This document shows positions 53,342 to 61,800 of a DNA stretch of 64,000 nucleotides, piece after piece. The first letter of the stretch is position 1. Every line of letters begins with the position of its first letter. The position numbers and the translations under genes were made by a program. The notes under the pieces were generated by a model. The model saw only the letters and a program-made list of their open reading frames with translations. It did not search any database and was not told the origin of the DNA. Origin of the DNA: JACCXM01 sp046328335 (GTDB taxonomy: Bacteria > Chloroflexota > Chloroflexia > Thermomicrobiales > UBA6265); assembly GCA_046328335.1 (NCBI GenBank), contig JAXLWU010000010.1, forward strand, positions 1-64,000, in the 5' to 3' direction.

Positions 53342-53644
53342 TCACTTCTTCCGCGGCGCCCCCTTCGTCGGCGCGGCGTCGGGTGGAACCCAGCCTTCCG
53401 GCAGGCGGGCGTTCTCACCGAAAAAGAATTCCTCCATCTGCTCGCGCAGGATGCGCCGCGTTTCGGGATCGGCGGGATTCAGCCCGTAGTGATTGATCAT
53501 GATCGTCATGTGCGGCTGCCACAGCGCGTAGCCCTCCGCCGAGACATTGTCGTAGATGCGCTGACCGAGTTCGCCGGGGAAGGGCGGTTTTTCCAGCCCT
53601 GGCAACTCGCGGCCGAGTTTCACGCAGTGCACCATTCGTGGCAT
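53342..53644 (-). CDS. Fe(2+)-trafficking / oxidative damage protection protein, YggX family
   Basis: 100 residues. MVHCVKLGRELPGLEKPPFPGELGQRIYDNVSAEGYALWQPHMTIMINHYGLNPADPETRRILREQMEEFFFG follows YggX throughout, including Cys7 and the LW-x6-INEY-like segment (here MTIMINHYGLN). Proteins of this family protect iron-sulfur clusters from oxidants. The C-terminus has an extra PEGWVPPDAAPTKGAPRKK tail. GGAGAG precedes ATG 53644. An octamer tandem array lies between it and the divergent formyltransferase gene. Confidence 0.88.
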   Translation of the reverse strand: MPRMVHCVKLGRELPGLEKPPFPGELGQRIYDNVSAEGYALWQPHMTIMINHYGLNPADPETRRILREQMEEFFFGENARLPEGWVPPDAAPTKGAPRKK

Positions 53645-53724
53645 CGTCGCTCTCCGGTAGGTTCGGGCCGGGGCGCTCTCCGCGCCGCGCCATACTGCGG
53701 GAAACCGTAGGCGAGGAGTCGAGA

Positions 53725-53812
53725 AGACGGCAAGACGGGGAGACGGCAAGACGGGGAGACGGCAAGACGGGGAGACGGCAAGACGGCAAGACGGCAAGAC
53801 GGGGAGACGGGG
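53725..53812. repeat. Tandem octamer array (AGACGGCA / AGACGGGG)
   Basis: Eleven consecutive 8-base units of two types, arranged (ca,gg) x3, ca x3, gg x2, followed by a decayed unit AGAAACGG. The array lies in the divergent region between yggX (start 53644) and the formyltransferase (start about 53844). An 8-base unit is not a multiple of three, so copy-number change would shift promoter spacing or any overlapping frame. Confidence 0.9.
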
Positions 53813-53843
53813 AGAAACGGTGCGTGGGCTGGGTTGCGATCGC

Positions 53844-54689
53844 ATGGCTGCCGGGGAGGCGCGGGTGGTGGTGCTTGGCCAGTCGTGCGGGGCGACCGCG
53901 CCGCCGCTGGCGGCGCTGATCGAGGCTGGCTTTGAGGTAGCAGGTCTCATTCTTGCCGGGGCGCTGGGTGAGGATCAGGGTGAGCCGGAATGCCTGGCCA
54001 CGGCCGCCGGAATCCCGCTGCGCTGGGCTGCCTCGGCGGCGGACGCGACCCGCGTCATCCGGGAGTTGGCGCCGGATATTGGCGTGGCCGCGTGCTTCCC
54101 GTGGCGATTGGGACGCGCCGCGCGCGAAACGCCGTCGTTCGGCATCCTCAACCTCCACCCCTCCCTCCTCCCCGCCGACCGCGGTCCCGAACCGGTCTTC
54201 TGGACGCTGCGCCGGGGCGAGCGCACCACCGGCGTCACCGTCCACCGCATGGATGCCGGTCTCGATACCGGCCCGATCGTCGCCCAGGGGGCGCTACCGG
54301 TGCCGGAAGGGATCGCCGCGCCGGATCTGGAGCGACAGTTGATGGCGCGTGGGGGAGCATTGCTGACCGAGAGTCTCCCGGCACTCCTCGCGGGAACCCT
54401 CCATCCCTGGCCGCAGACTGGGATCGCCAGTTATGCCCCCTTCCCCGCGCCCGCCGACTGGACGATGCTCGCCTCGCTCCCGGCGGCCTGGGCCTGGCGT
54501 TTTGCCTGTGGCGTCGCCCCGCTCGGCGGTCCGTTGACCGCCATCGCCGCGGACGAGGTTATCCCGGTCGCCGCCGCGCTCGACTGGTCACCAGACGAGC
54601 GCTTGCCCGACCCGGTCATCTCCCATCCCGACGGCACGGTGCAGGTCCGCTTCTCGCCGGGCTGGGTCCGTTTCCAGCGGCGGGCGTAA
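53844..54689 (+). CDS. Formyltransferase-family protein (Fmt/PurN-like)
   Basis: 281 residues. RVVVLGQSCGATAPPLAALIEAGFEVAGLIL is the Rossmann start. ILNLHPSLLPADRGPEPVFWTLRRGERTTGVTVHRMDAGLDTGPIV carries the formyltransferase triad N103, H105 and D141. A C-terminal subdomain follows (about 210-281). Formyl-THF-dependent transfer to Met-tRNA, GAR or a nucleotide sugar is the family chemistry. The divergence from classical Fmt makes the acceptor uncertain. ATG 53844 has no good ribosome binding site and GTG 53820 is an alternative. The octamer array ends about 30 bases upstream. Confidence 0.78.
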   Translation: MAAGEARVVVLGQSCGATAPPLAALIEAGFEVAGLILAGALGEDQGEPECLATAAGIPLRWAASAADATRVIRELAPDIGVAACFPWRLGRAARETPSFGILNLHPSLLPADRGPEPVFWTLRRGERTTGVTVHRMDAGLDTGPIVAQGALPVPEGIAAPDLERQLMARGGALLTESLPALLAGTLHPWPQTGIASYAPFPAPADWTMLASLPAAWAWRFACGVAPLGGPLTAIAADEVIPVAAALDWSPDERLPDPVISHPDGTVQVRFSPGWVRFQRRA

Positions 54690-54742
54690 GGCGATCCCCT
54701 GGTTCCTGTGGCCGCCCCGCATCCTCGGCTCCAGGTCCGATC

Positions 54743-55417
54743 TCATGCCTTGCCCTCAAGCGGCTGTCCATCTGGGACGAGTCGCCCGCTGACGAGGATC
54801 ACTGCCAGGAGACCGACGAGTCCCCACAGCAATCCACCCAGCACGTCTGAAGGCCAGTGGGCGCCGCTGTAGATGCGGTCGAACCCGGTGACGGCGATCA
54901 GCATGGCGGCTATCCCCTGGATCGCCCACCGCGCGGGGCGCGAAGGAACGAGGCGCGCCGCGATCCAGATCACCGCCCCGTAGAGCAACGTCGCGCCGAA
55001 CATGTGTCCGCTGGGGAACCCATTTCCCGTTGCCAACTCGCTGATCAGGACCTGACCGTCGATCGGCCGCGGGCTGGCGACCAGCACCTTGAGCGGCGTA
55101 TTCAGCGCCCGCACGATGAGAACCCCGGCGAGCACCGCCACCTCGCGACGCAGTTGGCGCCGACCAAGCAGGACGATCAGCGCCGCGCCGACCGCGTAGA
55201 CCACCGCCGCGCTCCCGGCCCAGTACCCGACCCGGGCGAGCGGCGCCCCAACCGCCGCCGGCACCCGCTGCACCCGCAGCGCGATAGCGACATCCCACGG
55301 CAGCGTCCCCGGCCCCACCGCCACCACTGTCAATCCCAGCGCGGCGACCACCAGGAGCGCGAGGGACACCCTGGCTGCTCGCAAGGATGGGTCCGCTGTG
55401 CGTCGTTGATCCGCCAC
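54743..55417 (-). CDS. PAP2-family phosphatase, membrane-bound
   Basis: 224 residues, about six helices. The phosphatase triad is visible as LKVLVASPRP (motif 1), GNGFPSGHMFG (motif 2, His) and DRIYSGAHWPSDVLGG (motif 3, His and Asp). Motif 3 begins with Asp-Arg rather than the usual Ser-Arg. Members dephosphorylate lipid phosphates such as undecaprenyl pyrophosphate or phosphatidate. It starts at GTG 55417 without a clear ribosome binding site. Confidence 0.85.
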   Translation of the reverse strand: MADQRRTADPSLRAARVSLALLVVAALGLTVVAVGPGTLPWDVAIALRVQRVPAAVGAPLARVGYWAGSAAVVYAVGAALIVLLGRRQLRREVAVLAGVLIVRALNTPLKVLVASPRPIDGQVLISELATGNGFPSGHMFGATLLYGAVIWIAARLVPSRPARWAIQGIAAMLIAVTGFDRIYSGAHWPSDVLGGLLWGLVGLLAVILVSGRLVPDGQPLEGKA

Positions 55418-55774
55418 TGCTCTCTACCGCGCCAGGTTCGCGCCTGATGTCGTGCCGCTTGCGCCAGTCTCGCGAACAGGCTGGCACCCGACTATACGCG
55501 GCGCCGCGGCCAGTCTGGGGGAGCCGGCGCCAGATGCGGGAGACGTGCCAGCGAATGGGATGATGCAGTCATTGCACCAACAGCCCGCACGGCGTAGGGC
55601 GCGACGCAAGCGTCGCCCGCGCCCGCGCCCGCGGGATCGATGGCTCACGGTGCCGCACCCCCTTCGGCGCGCTTCGTCGTATTCCGATCCGCACGTTGAG
55701 CAAAACCGGCGATACTTGTCCCGACGCCGTGACCTTCTGAAATCGCGCCCCACCTGACGCAAACGGAGTCGCCG
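55418..55774. repeat. Intergenic region with GC palindrome (family G, copy 2)
   Basis: GTAGGGCGCGACGC-AA-GCGTCGCCCGCGCCC at 55593-55626 matches 25925-25955. No gene is seen; the divergent promoters should be here. Confidence 0.45.
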
Positions 55775-56464
55775 ATGATCCACCTGGACGCAACGAGGCG
55801 GCCGAGATTTACCACCTTCACGGTCATCGTTGTGCTCATCGGGGTCGCCGCGCTGACTTCCGCGCTGCTGCAGGCTCCCGCGACCGACCCCGTCGCCGCG
55901 AAACGTGATTTCCGCGCGCATCACTGCGGCGCAACCCCGCTGGCGCGGCCCTTCGATCCCCAGCTCGATTACGATCAAGCTCGCGCCAGTGATGAAATCC
56001 GGGCTTACCACGGCGCGATCTTCGTTGCCCGCGTCGATGCCCTGGAGGGCGAAACTGTGCAGCCGTCCGGCGGCACTGCCCCACCGCATCAGGTCCAACA
56101 CTATCTGGCCACGGTCGACCGCTCGCTGGTAGGTCAGGCCAGCGGTCAGGTGCCCATCGTCTATCTCGGGGCGGATGACGACTCGTTCGAGGCCGCGGGA
56201 TTTGGACCGTTGCGGATTGGCGAGCGGTATCTCTTCTTCGCGGGTGGGGACCGGGCCGGCACCGAGTTCTACGTCGAAGCCGGAACAGGCGCCATCCTCA
56301 TCACCTGCGATCAGCAGGAAGAGAAATTGGTCGAGAAATACCTGCCGCTGATTGCCGAGGCCGAGCAGTACGAGCAGGAGGTCATTGCCCGGGCGACGAG
56401 ACGGGCCGAAGTCCGTGATCGCCGCATGGGCATCACACCGACCGTCACCACCGTTCCCGATTGA
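55775..56464 (+). CDS. Exported or membrane-anchored hypothetical protein
   Basis: 229 residues. One N-terminal hydrophobic segment (FTTFTVIVVLIGVAALTSALL, about 12-32) could be a signal or anchor. The soluble part (HGAIFVARVDALEGETVQPSGG...HYLATVDRSLVGQASGQVPIVYLGADDDSFEAAGFGPLRIGERYLFFAGG) is beta-rich and resembles TIMP/OB-fold-like secreted domains, but I cannot assign a family. Two cysteines (AHHCGAT and ITCDQ) could form a disulfide. CGGAG six bases before ATG 55775. Confidence 0.6.
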   Translation: MIHLDATRRPRFTTFTVIVVLIGVAALTSALLQAPATDPVAAKRDFRAHHCGATPLARPFDPQLDYDQARASDEIRAYHGAIFVARVDALEGETVQPSGGTAPPHQVQHYLATVDRSLVGQASGQVPIVYLGADDDSFEAAGFGPLRIGERYLFFAGGDRAGTEFYVEAGTGAILITCDQQEEKLVEKYLPLIAEAEQYEQEVIARATRRAEVRDRRMGITPTVTTVPD

Positions 56465-56814
56465 GGTCTACCGGGAACTGAATCGACCATGACAGGCGAG
56501 CATGGTGGAATGCTGGACGTCGCACTCGCGGTTGGGGCGAAAGGGAAAAATAGCCACGCGGCCGCAGCCGATGGTTCGTTCAATACGCGGATCACGATTC
56601 CGATGGGCGCTCCACCTGGTCCAACCAAGATCACCATTGACCGTCACCGAGTAGTCGACCCGTTTCCCCGACCACACGCAACGCGGTGATCACGAGAGCG
56701 GTCGGGAAACCAGATCAGAAGGATCGGTCCCCGGCGTGGCGCGAAGCCCCTCACCCACCGCGGAGATGATTCATACTCCCGCTGTCCCGTCGTCCCGGAC
56801 CTGGGAGCCGTCTT
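56465..56814. other. Intergenic region
   Basis: 350 bases. Short frames exist on both strands (for example 56489-56689), but none has a ribosome binding site or recognisable sequence. Nothing else was seen. Confidence 0.4.
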
Positions 56815-57504
56815 GTGCAGTCTCGTCGCGTCGCGCCAGCCATGAATTTCCTCGCCCGCCTCCTCGGTCGAAGGGAGACGGTGGCGGCCGCGCTCGCCGC
56901 GCTGCTCGTCACGGTCGATGCCGGCCCTGGCACGGCCAGGAAGCGGTCCGACACGACCAAGCCGCGCCACCAAAAACGGCGGCCGGGGAAGAATCGGAGC
57001 CAGCGCGAGCGCGAACGGCAGCAGAAGGCCGCAGCCCGCGTAGATTCGGCCAAGCATCGCGGTTGTGCGGGGGCCACGCTGGCCCCGGGCGCCGATCTCC
57101 ACGATTGCGATCTGCGAGACCGGAGCGATCTGCGCGGCGCCGATCTGACCGGGGCGAACCTGGCCGGGGCCAATTTGCGCGGCGTCGACGCGACCGAGAC
57201 GATCTTCAGCCTGGCGAAACTGGAAGACACCGATTTCAGCGGCGCCACCCTGGAACGAGCCAATCTGCACGGGGCCCGGCTGTGGCGAGCGAAATTCACC
57301 AATGTCGCCGCGGCTGGCGCTCGCTTCACGGGAGGCGGCCGCGCCCGCACCGATCTCTTCGGCGCCGATTTCACCGACACCGACCTGAACGGAGCGAAGT
57401 TCGATCCCGCCGATCTCCTCTACGCCCACCACGCGCGCTTCTGCCGCACCATCATGCCCGACGGCAGCACGAATCTGACCAACTGCCCACCGGCCAACGG
57501 CTGA
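56815..57504 (+). CDS. Exported pentapeptide-repeat protein
   Basis: 229 residues. An N-terminal hydrophobic leader (TVAAALAALLVTVDAGPGTA) and a very basic segment (RKRSDTTKPRHQKRRPGKNRSQRERERQQKAA) are followed by A(D/N)LxG pentapeptide coils from about residue 90 to 190: GADLHDCDLRDRSDLRGADLTGANLAGANLRGVD, GATLERANLHGARLWRAKF and LFGADFTDTDLNGAKF. These form a right-handed quadrilateral beta-helix, usually a protein-binding scaffold. GGGAG seven bases upstream favours GTG 56815. The basic segment resembles the linker of the beta-helix protein at 39537. Confidence 0.75.
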   Translation: MQSRRVAPAMNFLARLLGRRETVAAALAALLVTVDAGPGTARKRSDTTKPRHQKRRPGKNRSQRERERQQKAAARVDSAKHRGCAGATLAPGADLHDCDLRDRSDLRGADLTGANLAGANLRGVDATETIFSLAKLEDTDFSGATLERANLHGARLWRAKFTNVAAAGARFTGGGRARTDLFGADFTDTDLNGAKFDPADLLYAHHARFCRTIMPDGSTNLTNCPPANG

Positions 57505-57508
57505 GGCG

Positions 57509-58117
57509 GTGGCCGGCGAACCGTCCCCGCAACGGATTCTCGTTCCGCAAACCCCGTCCTCCATCTGGCAGGGCCGCTCGATCCGCCTCCGCGCCATCGA
57601 GCCGTCTGACTGGCCGGTCTATTTCGCCTGGAATCGGGACGATGATCAGGCGCGCGGGGTCGATTGCCTCCACTTTCCCCAATCGGCGGAGGCGGTGCGG
57701 CAGTGGGCGCAGCAGGAAGCGGACCGGGGCGGCGATGGCGATGCGTTCCGGTTCGTGATCGAGGATGCCTATGGCGAGGTCGTCGGCAACCTGAACACCC
57801 ACGGTTGCGATCCGCGCGTGGGCGCGTTCTCCTACGGGATCACCATCAAGCAGGAGCATCGCCGCCGTGGCTACGCGGCGGAGGCAATCGCGCTGGTGCT
57901 CCGCTTCTACTTCCAGGAGTTGCGCTATCAGAAGGTCACCGTGCGCGTCTTCAGTTTCAACGACGCCTCGCGTGCGCTGCATGAGCGGCTCGGGTTCGTG
58001 CTGGAGGGCCGCATCCGGCGGACCGTCTTCACTGCCGGTCAGTTCCACGACGAGGTGATCTACGGTCTCACCGCCGAGGAATTCGCGTCCCACGTTTCAT
58101 CACGGTCGTTACCCTGA
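57509..58117 (+). CDS. GNAT N-acetyltransferase (RimJ/RimL type)
   Basis: 202 residues. SIRLRAIEPSDWPVYFAWNRDDDQARGVDCLHFP starts the GNAT fold. The acetyl-CoA loop is IKQEHRRRGYAAEAIALVLRFYFQELRYQKVTVRVFSFNDASRALHERLGFVLEGRIRR, with the R-x2-G-x-A signature RRRGYA. RimJ/RimL relatives acetylate ribosomal proteins, amino-sugars or antibiotics; the acceptor is unknown here. GTG 57509 starts four bases after the pentapeptide gene's stop. Confidence 0.85.
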   Translation: MAGEPSPQRILVPQTPSSIWQGRSIRLRAIEPSDWPVYFAWNRDDDQARGVDCLHFPQSAEAVRQWAQQEADRGGDGDAFRFVIEDAYGEVVGNLNTHGCDPRVGAFSYGITIKQEHRRRGYAAEAIALVLRFYFQELRYQKVTVRVFSFNDASRALHERLGFVLEGRIRRTVFTAGQFHDEVIYGLTAEEFASHVSSRSLP

Positions 58118-58428
58118 TTCCCGCCACCTGAACCCCACGGGGGGATGTCGGTGCGGAGCGTTTGACCTGAGGTGATGGCCACACGCGAACACGGTCGCTG
58201 CCAAATCGCCGTGCTAGGCTTGCACGCCGCGCCCGAGGCTCCATGCGTGCCCGCCCCCTCGCTGTCGCCGCCAGTTGGATGGACCTCGCGCCACAAGACG
58301 GATCTGATCGGGATCTGGGAGAAGTGATACGTCTCCTCGCTCCCGGATGAATGGATGCATAGGTTCCTGGGATGCCGGCAGAGGGGCGGGACATGGCCCG
58401 CGTTCCGTCCGAGCCGGGAGAGGATGTC
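58118..58428. other. Upstream region of the sugar dehydrogenase gene
   Basis: About 310 bases with no gene or repeat recognised. Earlier in-frame starts of the downstream gene (58372, 58393) fall here but would hide its signal peptide. Confidence 0.4.
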
Positions 58429-60258
58429 GTGAGGTTGTTTCGCTCTATCGCGATCGGCGTTTGCCTGATCACCCTGTCCGTCCCGACCTTGGTGTCTGGC
58501 GCCGCGCCGCGGTTGCAGGAGGCGACCCCGGTCGCCGTGCCGGGCACCGAACCGCCCGTCCACCTCGAAGGCGATCTGCCGGACGACCCGACGATCGCGC
58601 TGATCCAGGTTGCTTCTGGTCTGAGCGCCCCGACCAACGTGGCGTTTCCGCCCGATGCCAGCGGCCGGATCTTCGTCGTCGAGCAGGAAGGCACCATCCG
58701 GATCGTCAAGCCGGACGGTACCCTCGAGCCGGAACCGTTCCTGAAGATCCCGGAAGCGGCCGGCAACCGACGCGGCGAGCAGGGGCTGCTCGGTCTGGCG
58801 TTCCATCCTGACTACGCGCAGAATGGCCGCTTTTACGTCGATTACAACGACCTGTCGGGAAATGGCGCGATTACGGTCTCCGAATTTCAGGTCAGCAAGG
58901 ACAACCCGAATATCGCCGACCCGGGAACGGAGCGGCCGCTGCTGGTCATCCCCAAACCGTTTCCCACTCATAACGGCGGCACGCTGAAGTTCGGCCCGGA
59001 CGGCTACCTCTACATCGCCACCGGCGACGGTGGCTGGCAGGGCGATCCGTGGGATAGCGCGCAGAGCCGCTTCTCGCTCCTTGGCAAGATCCTGCGGATC
59101 GACGTCGATGGCGCAACCCCTGGCTCGCCATACGGGATTCCGGCGGACAATCCGTTCGCCGGCGAGGGACGCTTCGACAACCCCTATCCAGGGCGTCCCC
59201 AGCAGACGCCGGAGGCGGGGAAGAGCAAGGACAAGGGAGAGAAGGACCGCGCGCGCGACAAGGGCGAGAAGAAGGCCGACCCGAGCGCGGTCTCCCCGGA
59301 GAACCGGAAAAAAGTGGCCCCGGTGCGCAAGGAGATCTGGGCCTACGGCTTCCGCAATCCCTGGCAGTTCTCCTTCGACCCCGCCACCGGGGATGTCTAC
59401 ATCGGTGATGTCGGCGCCGACAGTTGGGAAGAAATCGATGTCCAGCCGGCCGGGATGGCCGGTGGCCAGAACTACGGCTGGGACTATCTGGAAGCCTCGC
59501 ACTGCTTCCCCAAGGAGATCACCGAGTGCCCGCGGCAGCAGATCGGTCTCCTGCCAGTCGCCGAGTATGAGCATGGCGCCGATGGCTGCGCGGTGATCGG
59601 GGTCGGTGTCTACCGCGGCGAGGAGTATCCCAGTCTCGATGGCATCTTCTTCGCCGGTGATCTCTGTAGCGGCAAGGTGCGGGGGTTGCAGCGCGACGCG
59701 AACGGCGACTGGCAGTTTCAGACGCTGCTCGATACGGCGCTGCTGATCACCGGTTCCGGCCAGGACAAGGACGGCAATCTTTACGTAACGTCATCGAGTA
59801 CGCGAGAGGGAACGGACGTCGCGGGACGCGAGGGCAGCCTCTGGAAGGTCGTGTCCGCGGACAAGGTGCCGGCGGGCGCCACGACCGCGCCGCTCGGCCA
59901 GGGGACCGATTCCGAAGATTTCGGGGATGCCGCGGCCGATGCGCCGCCGGCCGAAGACACCAATGCGGCGGCCACGCCCGCAGCGGTCAGTGCCACGGCC
60001 ACCATCGTGATGAGCGAAATGCTCTTCACCCCGAGCCGGATCACGATCCCGGCCAACAGCGATGTCATCGTCACCCTCGATAACCAGGGGGCCGCCGATC
60101 ACAACTTCTCGATCGGCGGGACCGATATCAGCATCGATGTCGCCGCGGGAGACACCGCCGATGTGACACTGAATCTGCCCCCCGGCCGCTACCGCTTCTC
60201 CTGCAACGTACCGGGCCACAAGGAAGATGGCATGGACGGGGTTCTCATCGCGGAGTAG
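58429..60258 (+). CDS. PQQ-type (GSDH) aldose sugar dehydrogenase fused to a C-terminal cupredoxin
   Basis: 609 residues. The signal peptide MRLFRSIAIGVCLITLSVPTLVSGA precedes a six-bladed beta-propeller of the glucose/sorbosone dehydrogenase family: VASGLSAPTNVAFPPDASGRIFVVEQEGTIRIV, GEQGLLGLAFHPDYAQNGRFYVDY, FPTHNGGTLKFGPDGYLYIATGDGG and EIWAYGFRNPWQFSFDPATGDVYIGDVG. A charged insert (about 253-280, KSKDKGEKDRARDKGEKKADPS) interrupts a loop. The last about 100 residues form a cupredoxin with a type-1 copper set (His of ADHNFSIGG, then C-x4-H-x4-M in CNVPGHKEDGM). The fused copper domain is a likely electron acceptor. GGGAGAGGA precedes GTG 58429. Confidence 0.85.
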   Translation: MRLFRSIAIGVCLITLSVPTLVSGAAPRLQEATPVAVPGTEPPVHLEGDLPDDPTIALIQVASGLSAPTNVAFPPDASGRIFVVEQEGTIRIVKPDGTLEPEPFLKIPEAAGNRRGEQGLLGLAFHPDYAQNGRFYVDYNDLSGNGAITVSEFQVSKDNPNIADPGTERPLLVIPKPFPTHNGGTLKFGPDGYLYIATGDGGWQGDPWDSAQSRFSLLGKILRIDVDGATPGSPYGIPADNPFAGEGRFDNPYPGRPQQTPEAGKSKDKGEKDRARDKGEKKADPSAVSPENRKKVAPVRKEIWAYGFRNPWQFSFDPATGDVYIGDVGADSWEEIDVQPAGMAGGQNYGWDYLEASHCFPKEITECPRQQIGLLPVAEYEHGADGCAVIGVGVYRGEEYPSLDGIFFAGDLCSGKVRGLQRDANGDWQFQTLLDTALLITGSGQDKDGNLYVTSSSTREGTDVAGREGSLWKVVSADKVPAGATTAPLGQGTDSEDFGDAAADAPPAEDTNAAATPAAVSATATIVMSEMLFTPSRITIPANSDVIVTLDNQGAADHNFSIGGTDISIDVAAGDTADVTLNLPPGRYRFSCNVPGHKEDGMDGVLIAE

Positions 60259-60417
60259 AGTCCAGATGGGCCAGGGATCAGTCGGCTCTAGCCGAGCAGT
60301 GCTTTGCTGATCTGCCGCTGGTACTCGAGAAATGGGTCCAATTCGAGTGGAGTGGCGGCTCGCAATGGCCAAGGCATCGGCGCAGTCCTGACGGTATTCT
60401 CTCGTCCAGTCCGGCGT

Positions 60418-61800
60418 CTATAAAGTGCCGCTAAAGGCCGTTGGGTGGATGTAATTGCGATGGATCGCCGGACTGCGACTGGCACAAAGGCACTCGGGTC
60501 GTGGACGTCGCTGATAGGACGCAATGAACTCTAGCGGCCCCAGCATGTCGATGTCGGCGAAGTTCGGGAGGAACGGATAGTTAGGCATCTGTACCCGCAT
60601 GAGGTCCGCGACGACCAGCGATGCTGCCGCGGTGGAAACGAACGGCAGCGCCGCATCAATCTGCTCGCCCAGCGCGGTCGCAACGCTCGCCACTGAACAG
60701 AGCAAGCGCGCCTCGGCCTCCTCCGCCGAGATCGGGAAACGGCAGAGTGAGCAATCCTCGCTGAGCGGAATGTGCCGATGGTAGTTGACGACACCACTGG
60801 CGGCCGTGGTGCCGTAGATCTGGAGCGGCGGGAAATTGTACTCGATCGTGGCGCGGACGCCGAACTCGTTAGCGAGCGGCAGGATCAAGTCGATGTCGCC
60901 CGGCTTACGCCCGTACTCATCAATGAACTCGCCATATCGTCCAGGGAACGGCGCGGTTGGCACGGCATGACGTAGGTGCCGATGAGCCACCTCGACCTTT
61001 GGGTAACCGATATCAGCGACGCCGAAGAGCGGAGACCGATTGAGATTTTCAATCTTCACGTGGTCGTGGTCGATCAGCCAGATGAGTCCCTCAACAGGTA
61101 GCATTCCGAGGAGGTAGGCAACGGCAGAGCCAACCGATCCCAGACCGACGATTTGTGCATTTCCCATCTTCAGCGGCGCGTGCACCAGTGGGACTGCCGC
61201 AGAGCACGCTATTCCCCCGAGATGGAGATCAAACAGGCAAAGGGTTAGATCGCGTACGCGGAAGTGTCCCGGTAATCCGGTCGCCACCTTGAACGCGTCG
61301 GCCACACCGACACAGGCCGCAAATGCGGGGCCGACCGGATTGTCGCCGGTTTCGGTTGGTCCGAACACCCGATTCCCAACACCCGCACGAACATCCCACG
61401 CACCGGCGTCGATCGAAAAGTCGACGGATTCACCCACAGAATGTCCACCTACTTTGAGGGTGTAGCGCACGTTCGGCGAGCGAGCCGCCGCGAAGGAGAA
61501 CGCCCCGAAGGGATCTGCTTGATGCACCTCTGCGGCGATGCGGGCGTGAAGCGTCGTCGCATCACCGACGCGAAGCCGTTCGGCAAGAGGCGCGTCGGAA
61601 AAACCGAACTCCACCCGTCGACACCACCGAGCCAGGAGGTTGGCCGCAAGCAAGAGCTGCACTTGGCCAGCGAAAGTTCTGACTGTCTCTGGCGCCGCGA
61701 CAATTCGGCTGTGCAAGCGGTGGTAGTCGCGGCTGGCCGTGACCCGATCCGTGCGGTCGTCGCGGCGCTGGTAGAACTCCTTGGCGGTGAGTCCGTTCAT
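60418..61800 (-). CDS. E1-like ThiF-fold enzyme of a ubiquitin-like conjugation operon
   Basis: 460 residues. The N-terminal about 200 residues form an additional domain without recognised motifs. The ThiF/E1 Rossmann domain begins NAQIVGLGSVGSAVAYLLG (G219, G221, G224). LIDHDHVKIENLNRSPLFGVADIGYPKVEVA gives the adenylation residues D244, D246, N252, N254, R255 and K268. C350-x2-C353 (CSLC) and C437-x-C439 (CLC) are probable zinc ligands, and C368 is a candidate catalytic cysteine. It should adenylate the Ubl C-terminus and pass it to the E2 as a thioester. ATG 61800 overlaps the JAB stop (ATGA). It is last in the operon Ubl-E2-JAB-E1. Confidence 0.85.
   Translation of the reverse strand: MNGLTAKEFYQRRDDRTDRVTASRDYHRLHSRIVAAPETVRTFAGQVQLLLAANLLARWCRRVEFGFSDAPLAERLRVGDATTLHARIAAEVHQADPFGAFSFAAARSPNVRYTLKVGGHSVGESVDFSIDAGAWDVRAGVGNRVFGPTETGDNPVGPAFAACVGVADAFKVATGLPGHFRVRDLTLCLFDLHLGGIACSAAVPLVHAPLKMGNAQIVGLGSVGSAVAYLLGMLPVEGLIWLIDHDHVKIENLNRSPLFGVADIGYPKVEVAHRHLRHAVPTAPFPGRYGEFIDEYGRKPGDIDLILPLANEFGVRATIEYNFPPLQIYGTTAASGVVNYHRHIPLSEDCSLCRFPISAEEAEARLLCSVASVATALGEQIDAALPFVSTAAASLVVADLMRVQMPNYPFLPNFADIDMLGPLEFIASYQRRPRPECLCASRSPAIHRNYIHPTAFSGTL

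Noticed and set aside
53725..53812. Possible CRISPR array
   Set aside because: Units are 8 bases, directly adjacent, with no spacers and no cas genes; it is a simple tandem repeat.
56489..56689. 66-residue ORF downstream of the hypothetical protein at 55775
   Set aside because: No ribosome binding site or recognisable sequence, and overlapping frames on the other strand look equally (un)likely.
60288..60377. Short minus-strand ORF ending PLELDPFLEYQRQISKALLG
   Set aside because: Only about 29 residues, no ribosome binding site and no family; may be chance.
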